Assembly (NCBI GenBank): GCA_030628155.1
Contig: DAOVRL010000084.1
Coordinates: 1 to 18,562, forward strand
DNA from: DAOVRL01 sp023128595
GTDB taxonomy: Bacteria; Planctomycetota; Phycisphaerae; Sedimentisphaerales; Anaerobacaceae
DNA: 18,562 nucleotides
Direction of reading: 5' to 3'
Each line of letters starts with the position of its first letter. Within the stretch, counting starts at the first letter, position 1. Of the stretch, positions 1 to 7,445 are shown one piece after another. The translations under genes were made by a program, and so were the position numbers. The notes under the pieces were generated by a model. It ran no database searches. It worked only from the letters and a program-made list of their open reading frames with translations, and was not told the origin of the DNA.

Positions 1-216
1 ACACAAAAATCAAGAAATTGGGCAAAAACCCTCATCCCCCAAACTCTATAAAACTGAAAGGCACAAACAATTTATATCGTATAGTGTCAGGTTATTACCG
101 AATAATATACACCGTTGAGCATAAGGAAATAACGGTTTTAGTGCTTAGAATAGCCCACCGAAAAGAAGTGTATAAAAACTTGCCGCAAGCATAATCAACA
201 TTCCCTTTTGTGCGTT

Positions 217-228
217 AAGTATATACTT
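217..228. promoter_or_regulatory. 12-bp perfect palindrome, possible operator
   Basis: AAGTATATACTT is a perfect 12-bp palindrome 19 bases upstream of the candidate -35 box of the first gene. The position suits a regulator binding site. The sequence is A/T-rich in an A/T-rich region, so chance is a real alternative and no regulator family can be named. Confidence 0.25.
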
Positions 229-247
229 CCCAAGAGTAAAGTAGAGA

Positions 248-276
248 TTGACAATCGCAAGTTGATAGAGTACAAG
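248..276 (+). promoter_or_regulatory. sigma70-like promoter candidate for the first operon
   Basis: TTGACA (248-253) is a perfect -35 hexamer. It is separated by exactly 17 bases from TACAAG (271-276), which matches TATAAT at 4 of 6 positions. Transcription would start near 283, giving a leader of about 35 bases before the ATG at 317. It would drive the three-module protein and possibly the propeller and sulfatase genes that follow. Confidence 0.45.
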
Positions 277-316
277 AGGAGGGTCTAAATAATCTTTTTG
301 TTAGGAGAAATACATT

Positions 317-1321
317 ATGAAGCAGGCAGCATTTTACAAGACAGTCGGGTTTCTTGCGCTTATGGTTTTGGCGACGCCCTTGGCACAGGGTTCGGCCGGG
401 CGCGCAAAGAAAGGGATTACGGGAGACTGGCAGACGAAGGTGGCCTTCGGCGAGCAAGAGATGACGTCGATTCTGTCGTTTTCCAAGGACAAGGCCGGCA
501 AGCTTGCCGGTAAGTGGATCAGCTTTTGGGGACTCACTGAGTTGAAGGACCTCAAATATGAAGGAAAAGAGCTCAGCTTCGTGCAGGTCTATCAATTCGG
601 CGACCGTGAATTCCGAACGAGCTTCGCCGGGACGATAAAAGGTGGGAAGCTCACAGGGACACTCTCGAGCGAGAGGGGCGAGTCTAAGATTGAGGGCAAG
701 CGTATCAGGCCGATGCCGAAGGTGCTTGGAAGCTGGGAGATGAAGGTCAAGGTGGGCGAGCGGGAATACACGGGAACACTTGTTCTCAAGACCGAAAAGG
801 AGGGCAAGATCAGTAAGCTCACTGCGGACTGGCAGAGCGAACGGGGCGAACACCAGATCACAGATGTGAAGTTCAAAGCCGGCAAGCTGACATTCAAGCG
901 GAAGAGCAAGATCCAGGATCGCGAGTGGGAATCGACCTTCGAGGGAACGGTCAAGAGACATGCGCTTTCCGGCATTTTCAAGAGTGAGCGCGGTGAGGTC
1001 CCGGCAGAGGGAAAACGCCTTGGCGCCGCCCTTGTGGGCAAGTGGGAGCTTGAAATCGCATCGGAACGCGGCAGTCGTAAGCAGATACTGCAAGTCAACC
1101 CTGATTTGAGCGGCTTGTACGGGTCAACCGCCATTAAGAAAGTCGATCTTGAAGACGGCCAGGTGTCCTTCAAGATAGTGCTGGAGTTCGGTGAGCGAAA
1201 ATTCGAGATCAGCTTCAAAGGCAAACTGGACGGCAGGAAGCTTGTCGGAGAGTTGACTACTTCAAGAGGCGCCCAAAAGGTTACCGGCAAGAAAGTCATT
1301 TCGGCAGCCAGGAAGGGCTGA
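317..1321 (+). CDS. secreted protein with three tandem beta-rich modules
   Basis: This 334-residue protein has no function I can name. Residues 1-25 form a Sec-type signal peptide (basic start, hydrophobic core, likely cleavage near AQG), so it is exported. The rest is three tandem modules of about 100 residues, starting at GDW 36, GSW 138 and GKW 241. Each has a pattern of the type F-x-G-x-hydrophobic-K-x(3)-L-[ST/V]-G followed by a [ST]-[ES]-R-G segment and a basic end such as EGKR or TGKK. Alternating hydrophobic and charged residues point to beta sheet. The pattern resembles the small lipocalin-like beta modules common at the C-termini of planctomycete amidohydrolases and other secreted proteins, but here three stand alone. 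The start has an AGGAG site (303-307) nine bases ahead. It leads a same-strand run with the propeller and sulfatase genes. A binding or scaffold role is only a guess. Confidence 0.85.
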   Translation: MKQAAFYKTVGFLALMVLATPLAQGSAGRAKKGITGDWQTKVAFGEQEMTSILSFSKDKAGKLAGKWISFWGLTELKDLKYEGKELSFVQVYQFGDREFRTSFAGTIKGGKLTGTLSSERGESKIEGKRIRPMPKVLGSWEMKVKVGEREYTGTLVLKTEKEGKISKLTADWQSERGEHQITDVKFKAGKLTFKRKSKIQDREWESTFEGTVKRHALSGIFKSERGEVPAEGKRLGAALVGKWELEIASERGSRKQILQVNPDLSGLYGSTAIKKVDLEDGQVSFKIVLEFGERKFEISFKGKLDGRKLVGELTTSRGAQKVTGKKVISAARKG

Positions 1322-1347
1322 CCAAGCCACAGCTAACCTCAGCTATT

Positions 1348-1375
1348 GTACAGTTGCACATTTCGTTGCAGTACA
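1348..1375. repeat. nested direct repeats GTACA-GTTGCA-N6-GTTGCA-GTACA
   Basis: Between the first two genes the words GTACA (1348-1352, 1371-1375) and GTTGCA (1353-1358, 1365-1370) each occur twice in the same orientation, in the order A-B-spacer-B-A. TGTACA and TGCA are themselves palindromic cores, so paired operator half-sites are possible. An odd palindrome, GAGCTT-A-AAGCTC, lies at 1392-1404. No convincing promoter accompanies them. Confidence 0.3.
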
Positions 1376-1441
1376 GGGCGATACCGAAGGGGAGCTTAAA
1401 GCTCGCCGGAAGACTGTCTGGAGTTTAAAAAGGAATTCGTG

Positions 1442-2674
1442 ATGAGAGTAATCGCAAGCCTTGTTCTATTAGTTGTGATCTTATCCGGTGGTTCGGTCTG
1501 CGTAGGTGCGGATTGGCCACAGTTTCGCGGTCCCTATCGCAATGGAAGAGCCGCCGAATCGGGTCTTCTCCAGAAGTGGCCTGATGGTGGTCCGGCTATG
1601 CTGTGGTCCTATGAAGGATTGGGAAGGGGCTTCGCTTCAGTCTCAGTTGTGGATGGAAACATCTACACTACAGGAATGATTGAAAAAACGGGCTATCTCT
1701 TTGCTATTGATGACAATGGCAAGCTCAAATGGAAAAAGGAGTATGGTCCGGAATGGGCCGGTCCATATCCGGGAACCCGCACTACTCCAACAATTGACGG
1801 AGATCGACTCTATATTATGAGTGGTCGGGGCAGAATTGCCTGTTTCAACCGAGACAATGGTGATCTGGTCTGGAAAGTTGATACATTAGAGAAATTCCAG
1901 GGGAAGAACATTACATGGGGAATTGCTGAATCGGTGTTGATTGATGGCGACAAAGTCTTCTGCACTCCAGGCGGCAGAGACGCCACGATGGTCGCATTGA
2001 ACAAACATACGGGCCAAACCATCTGGACTACCAAAGGGTTAAGTAATCTCTCCGCCTATTGCTCGCCCGTAATGTGGAGAATGGGGGAGAAACGCCTGTT
2101 ACTGACAATGGTGAGGAAGTTATTTGTATGTGTGGACAGTGAAAATGGCAAGGTTCTTTGGACGATTCCTCATGAAACCCGTAATGATATAGCCGCCGTC
2201 ACTCCCTTACGTTATTGTGGAGGCCGAGTCTATTTCACCAGTCACGGAACCGGAGGTGCCATGATTAGACCCACACAGGACGATGGCAGCTATACAGAAA
2301 TCTGGTCCAGCCAGGCCTTGGACTGCCTCCACGGAGGAGTTGTCTGGCTCACTCGTCCGCGCCCGAATCTCTACGGCTCCGACAGCAAAGGAAATTGGGT
2401 ATGTCAGAATATCAGCACGGGCGAGGTGATATTTGAAGAGAAATTGTTGGATGCCAAAGGTTCAATCACCTATGCAGACGAGATGCTGTATTGCTACAGC
2501 GAAAAAGGCACTCTCGGACTTGTCCGCCCGATGGAAGACGGCATGGAGCTGGTCAGTTCTTTCAAGATAACTAAGGGAGCAGGTGAACATTGGGCACATC
2601 CGGTTGTATGCGATGGTCGGCTCTATATCCGGCACGGTGATGTCCTGATGGTGTTTGATGTTAAGAGAAAGTAG
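1442..2674 (+). CDS. secreted PQQ-like beta-propeller protein
   Basis: This 410-residue protein of the PQQ_2/BamB-like propeller superfamily is probably extracytoplasmic. Residues 1-23 are a Sec signal peptide, followed directly by DWPQFRGP (24-31), the opening signature of many planctomycete propeller proteins. Blade-closing tryptophan motifs of the type NGxxxW recur at W97, W144, W195 and W240, about 45-50 residues apart. No catalytic residues of a quinoprotein dehydrogenase or a haem-binding CxxCH motif are visible, so a binding or scaffold role is as likely as an enzyme. A GTG lies one codon upstream (1439), but AGGA at 1431-1434 is seven bases from the ATG at 1442 and only four from the GTG, so I prefer the ATG. 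By eye this gene is less GC-rich than most neighbours. It is 120 bases after the first gene and 58 before a sulfatase on the same strand. Confidence 0.88.
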   Translation: MRVIASLVLLVVILSGGSVCVGADWPQFRGPYRNGRAAESGLLQKWPDGGPAMLWSYEGLGRGFASVSVVDGNIYTTGMIEKTGYLFAIDDNGKLKWKKEYGPEWAGPYPGTRTTPTIDGDRLYIMSGRGRIACFNRDNGDLVWKVDTLEKFQGKNITWGIAESVLIDGDKVFCTPGGRDATMVALNKHTGQTIWTTKGLSNLSAYCSPVMWRMGEKRLLLTMVRKLFVCVDSENGKVLWTIPHETRNDIAAVTPLRYCGGRVYFTSHGTGGAMIRPTQDDGSYTEIWSSQALDCLHGGVVWLTRPRPNLYGSDSKGNWVCQNISTGEVIFEEKLLDAKGSITYADEMLYCYSEKGTLGLVRPMEDGMELVSSFKITKGAGEHWAHPVVCDGRLYIRHGDVLMVFDVKRK

Positions 2675-2732
2675 TGGCAGTCTCCGGGATACGGTCCAAG
2701 TAAAAGCTTTTGACAGGTTAAGGAGTTATCTG

Positions 2733-4310
2733 ATGGATTGCAGAATGAATCGGCGTGAGTTTATTAAGCTCGCTGCGGCCGGAGCGGCTGTGGGGGCGGC
2801 TGGTATGGTAACGTCAGGGTGCGCCGGGGCCGTGCAGGGGCCCGCCGGCAAAAGGAGACGGCCGAACATCGTTTTGATAATGGCCGACGATCTGGGGTAC
2901 TCCGATATCGGATGTTTTGGCGGAGAAATCGAGACGCCGAATCTCGACGCACTGGCGGTGGCCGGAATGCGTTTCACGCAGTTTTATAACTGCGCCAAAT
3001 GCAGTCCCACCCGCGCATCCCTTCTGACCGGTCAGTATGACCAGGCCGTGGGAGTTGGAAACATGGAGCATGGTGCTACCTTCGCTGAGGTCCTGCGCGC
3101 CGCCGGTTATCGAACAATCGCCTCGGGCAAATGGCATCAAAGCCCGCTTCCGACGGCCCGCGGGTTTGACAGGTATTACGGTCTGGCGGACGGCTGCTGT
3201 AATTATTGGAACCCTGGAACAAAGGCCAGACCCGGTGAAGGCAAGCCCGGCCGGAAAAGGCCGACTCCCCGCCGTTGGGCCATCGAGGACAAGGTGATTA
3301 TGGGATACGTCCCCGAAGACAAGGACTTCTACACCACCGATGCCTTCGCGAATTACGCGATTGAACGGCTCGAAGAGTATAAGAATGAGGACAGGCCGTT
3401 TCTGCTGTATCTGCCGCATACGGCGCCGCATTACCCGCTGCATGCCTGGCCGGCCGATATCGCCAAATACCGCGGCAAATACAAGATCGGCTGGGATAAG
3501 CTTCGCGGCCGGCGTTATAAACGGCAGATTAAAATGGGGATCCTGGACTCGAAATACGCACTGTCTCCGCGGGATGAGCGCGTGCCGAGCTGGGATTCGC
3601 TGAGCGATTCGGAAAAAGACCAGGCCGATTTGAAGATGGCGGTCTATGCCGCAATGGTGGACCGCATGGACCAGGCAATTGGCAGAGTGCTGGCGAAAGT
3701 AAAGCAGCTCGGCAAGTGGGAAAACACCCTTGTGCTGTTTCTGGCCGACAATGGCGGCTGCGCCGAAACGCCGGACAAAACCCCGGCTATTCCGCCCGGA
3801 CCTGTTGAGGGCTACCGTGCCCTGGGACCGGCCTGGGCCAATGCCAGCAACACGCCGTATCGCAAGTACAAATCAACCGACTATGAGGGAGGCGCGTGCA
3901 CTCCTTTTATAGCCAACTGGCCCGGTGTCATCAAGCCGGGTACTGTAACGGACCAGGTGGGGCACATAATCGATGTCCTTCCGACCTTTATGGAGGTGGC
4001 CGGCGCCGCTTATCCCGACCAAATCGACGGCAGGAAGCTCAAACCTCTGGCGGGAAAATCCTTACTGTCGATCTTTCGAGGCCAGCAGCGGCAGGGCCAC
4101 GATGTGCTTTATTGGCAGTTCGGCAGGGCCAAAGCCGTACGGACAGGCAAATGGAAGCTTGTTCGCTACGGCGACGCCGACTGGGAGCTTTATGACCTTG
4201 AAGAAGACAGAACGGAATTGAACAACCTGGCCGGACAATACCCACAGAGGGCGCAGAAAATGGCCGATATGTGGAAAGATTGGTGGACCAAGTGCACCGG
4301 AAAAGGATAA
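2733..4310 (+). CDS. exported sulfatase (arylsulfatase A-like, S1 family)
   Basis: It hydrolyses sulfate esters, probably on a sulfated glycan; the exact substrate cannot be read from sequence. The 525-residue protein begins with a twin-arginine signal (NRREFIKL near residue 6) and has a cysteine in a weak lipobox-like context (TSGC, about residue 30), so membrane anchoring is possible. The sulfatase core follows: metal-binding segment NIVLIMADDLG at about 45, the formylglycine motif CSPTRASLLTG with Cys90 as the residue to be oxidised, GKWH at 132-135, LPHTAPHYP, a second metal segment LADNGG, and the C-terminal strand WELYDLEED. The frame is open upstream to 2655, but AGGAG at 2721-2725 is seven bases from the ATG at 2733, which fixes the start and leaves the Tat signal at the N-terminus. 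Maturation needs a formylglycine-generating enzyme or anaerobic sulfatase-maturating enzyme, not encoded here. Confidence 0.95.
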   Translation: MDCRMNRREFIKLAAAGAAVGAAGMVTSGCAGAVQGPAGKRRRPNIVLIMADDLGYSDIGCFGGEIETPNLDALAVAGMRFTQFYNCAKCSPTRASLLTGQYDQAVGVGNMEHGATFAEVLRAAGYRTIASGKWHQSPLPTARGFDRYYGLADGCCNYWNPGTKARPGEGKPGRKRPTPRRWAIEDKVIMGYVPEDKDFYTTDAFANYAIERLEEYKNEDRPFLLYLPHTAPHYPLHAWPADIAKYRGKYKIGWDKLRGRRYKRQIKMGILDSKYALSPRDERVPSWDSLSDSEKDQADLKMAVYAAMVDRMDQAIGRVLAKVKQLGKWENTLVLFLADNGGCAETPDKTPAIPPGPVEGYRALGPAWANASNTPYRKYKSTDYEGGACTPFIANWPGVIKPGTVTDQVGHIIDVLPTFMEVAGAAYPDQIDGRKLKPLAGKSLLSIFRGQQRQGHDVLYWQFGRAKAVRTGKWKLVRYGDADWELYDLEEDRTELNNLAGQYPQRAQKMADMWKDWWTKCTGKG

Positions 4311-4484
4311 GTTCTTCGTTCTGCCACTGTTTGCTCGTGCGATGGTCCTTGCAGGCGAGACGCTCTTTATCGCCGGGCCTCCCGATATGATCGATAAGCT
4401 GCAGTCTTGCGATCTCTGTTGCGTAAGAGACCGTAATTAAAATTCCATCGCGCACTGACTCATTGAAAGCAAGCCGGCCTGGTC
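4311..4484. other. intergenic region between convergent genes
   Basis: These 174 bases separate the ends of the + strand sulfatase gene and the - strand dehydrogenase gene. A weak hairpin (GATCTCT and AGAGACC around an 8-base loop, one mismatch) is present near 4410-4431. It is not followed by a T tract on either strand, so no terminator is called. Confidence 0.5.
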
Positions 4485-5831
4485 CTATACGAGCTTGTCG
4501 CGGCCGCTCGCGATGGGGTAAAACACACCGGGACCGGGCTTGAGATCGGCCTGCTTCGGCACAAGGTCCTCTTTGCTGGCCTTGAGCAGCCAGTTCCAAC
4601 TGAAGTTGCGACCCGTGTAGGCGGAAATACGTGCCCCAATAGCCGTCAGCGTGCTCTCGGCGATCCGCTGGCCCTCGTTGAGCGGTTTGCCCGCCCTAAT
4701 GCTCGCGATCAGGTCGATGTGCTCCTGATTCATTCCGTTGACGTTCCTGCCGCTGAATTTCCACGAATTTTCGCCGGAGATGCTGTTACTGCAGTTGCTC
4801 GTGCCCTTGGTGCCGACGACCTTCTCGCCGCCGCGTCCGCTGCCGGGACTATGCCCGCTGAAGCTCAGACAGCGCGCCCCGTTGGGGTACTCGAACTCGG
4901 CGAAGATGTGATCAAAGATGTCGCCGTTGTACTTCTCCCAATCCTCCTCGCTGCCGTTGTTGTACTTCCGGCAGACCTCCTTGGCTGACTTCACCTGCCC
5001 GCTGTTGTAGCTGCGCCAGGCGCGGCCGCCCAGCGACGTGAAGTTCTTCGGCGGGCCGTCGAAGCACCAGTTCATTATGTCGATGTTGTGGATGTGCTGC
5101 TCGCAGATCTGGTCGCCCGAAAGCCAGTTGAAGTGGTACCAGTTGTTGCACTGCCACTCGAGCTCGCTCATGCCTTCCTGGTAGCCGCGGAACCAGATGC
5201 CGCCGCCGTACCAGTAGCACTGCCCGCCGACCAGCTCGCCCATCTGGCCGTCGTGGATACGTTTCATCAGTTCCACGCGGCTGAACTCGTGACGCCGCTG
5301 CGTCCCGGCGACGATGCCCAGGCCCTTCTGTTTGGCGATCCTGGAAGCCTCCATGACCTCCCGACAGCCGGCAGGGTCCGTAGCTACGGGCTTCTCTGTG
5401 AAGATGTGCTTGCCCGCCCTTACTGCAGCCAGCATCTGCCTGCCGCGAAACGCAGGCGCCGTCGCCATACACAGCAGGTCCGCCTCGCACCGGGCCAGCT
5501 TCTCGTGGCAATCGAAGCCCGAGAAAACATGGTCGTCTTCGATCTTTACTCGCCCCTTGTACTTGTTGTCCCTCATAAGGGAATCCGCGGTTCTCCTGGC
5601 CTTGCTCTCGAACAGGTCCGCCACGGCGACAACCACCACGCCCGGATCGGCATTGAGGCACTGCTTTATAGCCCCGTTGCCGCGTCCGCCGCACCCGAGC
5701 AGCCCCGCCTTGATCGTACCCGACCCTTGCGCATGCACTACAGAGGCCACCGCGCCGGCCAGCGCCGCTGCGCCGGCGGCTGTGGTTGCGTTTTTCTTCA
5801 CTTTTCGTTTGTCTTTCTCTGACGATGCCAT
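4485..5831 (-). CDS. Gfo/Idh/MocA family oxidoreductase (first of tandem pair)
   Basis: This is a predicted NAD(P)-dependent sugar dehydrogenase of 448 residues. It has an N-terminal export-like segment (basic residues 7-13, then an Ala-rich core to HAQ at 33-35), the Rossmann loop GLLGCGGRGNGA at about 43-54, the family motif EKP at 146-148, and an EQHIHNID segment (244-251) typical of the exported planctomycete subgroup. The signal has KRKVKK where relatives have a twin arginine, so Tat export is less certain than for its neighbour. AAAGGAG (5839-5845) lies seven bases from the ATG at 5831; a GTG start at 5849 would bypass it. It is about 120 bases downstream of a clear paralogue (shared AGTQRRHE, MKRIHDG, WLSGD, NEGQRIAEST-type segments) and carries a 24-residue insertion relative to it between GGR (268) and IFDH (305). 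Substrate unknown. Confidence 0.9.
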   Translation of the reverse strand: MASSEKDKRKVKKNATTAAGAAALAGAVASVVHAQGSGTIKAGLLGCGGRGNGAIKQCLNADPGVVVVAVADLFESKARRTADSLMRDNKYKGRVKIEDDHVFSGFDCHEKLARCEADLLCMATAPAFRGRQMLAAVRAGKHIFTEKPVATDPAGCREVMEASRIAKQKGLGIVAGTQRRHEFSRVELMKRIHDGQMGELVGGQCYWYGGGIWFRGYQEGMSELEWQCNNWYHFNWLSGDQICEQHIHNIDIMNWCFDGPPKNFTSLGGRAWRSYNSGQVKSAKEVCRKYNNGSEEDWEKYNGDIFDHIFAEFEYPNGARCLSFSGHSPGSGRGGEKVVGTKGTSNCSNSISGENSWKFSGRNVNGMNQEHIDLIASIRAGKPLNEGQRIAESTLTAIGARISAYTGRNFSWNWLLKASKEDLVPKQADLKPGPGVFYPIASGRDKLV

Positions 5832-5953
5832 CAGTAATCTCCTTTGCACAGTATCTTTAAGCCGTCCGGCGGAACATCCAGGTGCGTTCTATACACCGGC
5901 TCCGTCTAAAGCCGGACCGACTTTTCTCATCCCTTCTTCTGCTTTGCGTCCCA

Positions 5954-7219
5954 CTATCCGAAGCCGGCCAGCTTGTACTGACCCGGAACAGCGAACGGGG
6001 GCACCGGCTTGGAATCGCTTAGCTTGAGACCATCCGGCGGCAGCAGATCCAGCGTACACTTGCTCATAAACCACGATGTTTTGAACCGCTGCCGTGAATA
6101 GGCCGATTCGCGACCCATGATCGCGCAAAGCGTACTCTCAGCGACCTGCCGGCCCTCGTTGAGCGGGTTGCCGCTCCGAATGCTCTTAATCAAATCCGTA
6201 TGCTCCTGCACATACGGGCTCGGGTTCGGTCCCTCGTAACGCCAGGCCTTCTCGCCCTCGATGACCCCGGCGCAGTTGCTCACGCCCTTGGTCCCGGCCA
6301 CTCGCTCACTAACGCGGTGAGACGCACCGTCGATCTGACGACACATGCTGATCGTCCGAACGTCGTCGGGATAGAAGAACTCTACCCCGAAGTGGTCGAA
6401 GATGTTACCGTGCTCCGGGCCCGTCCGGTACTGCCGACCCCCCAGACCGTGTACTTGCTCGGGAATCGTCTCGAACGCCCAGTTGATTGCGTCGATGTTG
6501 TGCACGTGCTGTTCGGTAATGTGGTCGCCCGAGAGCCACGTAAAGTACAGCCAGTTGCGGATCTGCCATTCGACATCGCCTTGATCGGGCTGGCGCCTTT
6601 TGACCCAAAGCGCGCCCTGGTTCCAGTAGCACTGGGCCGAGACAATATCACCGATCGCGCCGTCGTGGATTCGCTTCATCGTCTCGACGTACTTTGCCTC
6701 GTGGCGCCTTTGAGTACCTGCAACCACACCCAGTTTCTTCTCGGTCGCCTTCTTCGAGGCCTCGATGACCATCTTGATACCCGCCGGACAAACCGCCACG
6801 GGCTTTTCCATAAAGACGTTCTTGCCGGCCTCGATGGCCCCGGCGAACTGCACGGGCCGAAAGCCCGGCGGAGTCGCCAAGATTACAAGGTTCACCTCGT
6901 CCAGAGCCAGCACCTTCTTGTAGGCGTCGAGCCCAACAAAGCACCGGTTGTCCGGGACCTTGAACTTGCCCTTCGAGCCGCCGAGCCGGTCCCCAAAAGC
7001 GTCCGCCAGGGCGACGATTTTGACGCCCGGCGAGGAATTGACGCAGTCATTTGCCGCGCCGGATCCTCGTCCGCCACAACCGATAACCCCGACGCGAATC
7101 GTTTCACTGCCCCTCGCTTCGGCCAGAGGAGCTGCCGTGCCCGTCAACACCAGGGCCCCGGCCGTTACTGCCGAGCTCTTCAAGAGCTCTCGTCGTGTTA
7201 GTTTTTGTTTTTGCACCAT
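5954..7219 (-). CDS. Tat-exported Gfo/Idh/MocA family oxidoreductase (second of tandem pair)
   Basis: This is a predicted NAD(P)-dependent sugar dehydrogenase of 421 residues. The twin-arginine signal is clear (LTRRELLKSS at 7-16, hydrophobic to about 30), which suits export of a folded protein with bound cofactor. The Rossmann motif VGVIGCGGRGSG is at 43-54, EKP at 138-140, AGTQRRHE at 167-174 and EQHVHNID at 236-243. GGAGA (7227-7231) lies seven bases before the ATG. It lies first behind a good promoter candidate at 7388-7417, with its paralogue about 120 bases downstream. The spacer between them holds a 6-bp hairpin (CCGGCT 5896-5901 with AGCCGG 5910-5915) lacking a T tract. Family known; sugar, and direction of the redox step, unknown. 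Confidence 0.92.
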   Translation of the reverse strand: MVQKQKLTRRELLKSSAVTAGALVLTGTAAPLAEARGSETIRVGVIGCGGRGSGAANDCVNSSPGVKIVALADAFGDRLGGSKGKFKVPDNRCFVGLDAYKKVLALDEVNLVILATPPGFRPVQFAGAIEAGKNVFMEKPVAVCPAGIKMVIEASKKATEKKLGVVAGTQRRHEAKYVETMKRIHDGAIGDIVSAQCYWNQGALWVKRRQPDQGDVEWQIRNWLYFTWLSGDHITEQHVHNIDAINWAFETIPEQVHGLGGRQYRTGPEHGNIFDHFGVEFFYPDDVRTISMCRQIDGASHRVSERVAGTKGVSNCAGVIEGEKAWRYEGPNPSPYVQEHTDLIKSIRSGNPLNEGRQVAESTLCAIMGRESAYSRQRFKTSWFMSKCTLDLLPPDGLKLSDSKPVPPFAVPGQYKLAGFG

Positions 7220-7387
7220 GTTCGTTTCTCCAACTCTAACGTGTGTGCTGAACTTACCGTCCTTCCGTAAGCGCTATCTATATCTCCTTACACGAGCCTC
7301 TTCCCACTGGCTGCTCAGCGGTCCGAAGTACGCCAGGATCATTTTCGCAGGCCTTTGGCCCATGCACCAGACCCGCATGCCGAGAAC

Positions 7388-7417
7388 ATTATAGCCTACA
7401 TCGACAAGCAAAATCAA
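7388..7417 (-). promoter_or_regulatory. sigma70-like promoter candidate for the Gfo/Idh/MocA pair
   Basis: On the - strand, TTGATT (7412-7417) is followed after 18 bases by a perfect TATAAT (7388-7393). Transcription would start near 7380, about 160 bases before the ATG at 7219. The intergenic region (7220-7445) separates the tandem dehydrogenase pair from the upstream ThuA gene, so the pair may be a separate transcription unit. Confidence 0.5.
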
Positions 7418-7445
7418 CAAGGCAGATAATATTTTTTGGCACCTC

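Larger units (their letters stand above)
1..316. other. A/T-rich upstream intergenic region
   Basis: No credible gene is seen in these 316 bases, which are clearly more A/T-rich than the rest of the window. The left edge cuts the region, so an upstream gene may lie outside. It contains a 12-bp palindrome at 217-228 and a sigma70-like promoter candidate at 248-276, both described separately. A 292-residue frame runs on the - strand through 215-1093, but it is antisense to a well-supported gene and resembles nothing I know. Confidence 0.6.

Noticed and set aside
215..1093. 292-residue open frame on the - strand
   Set aside because: It is antisense to the three-module gene, which has a signal peptide, a ribosome site and internal repeats; the antisense protein shows no recognisable domain.
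2655..2732. 26-codon N-terminal extension of the first sulfatase
   Set aside because: It overlaps the end of the propeller gene and would bury the Tat signal; the AGGAG site at 2721-2725 supports ATG 2733.
5088..5822. 244-residue open frame on the + strand
   Set aside because: It lies antisense inside a clear Gfo/Idh/MocA gene; high GC gives long spurious frames.
5896..5915. 6-bp hairpin between the tandem dehydrogenase genes as a terminator
   Set aside because: No T tract follows it on the transcribed strand.
6200..7201. 333-residue open frame on the + strand
   Set aside because: It is antisense to the second tandem Gfo/Idh/MocA gene and is rich in Arg, Val, His and Leu without motifs, as expected of a shadow frame.
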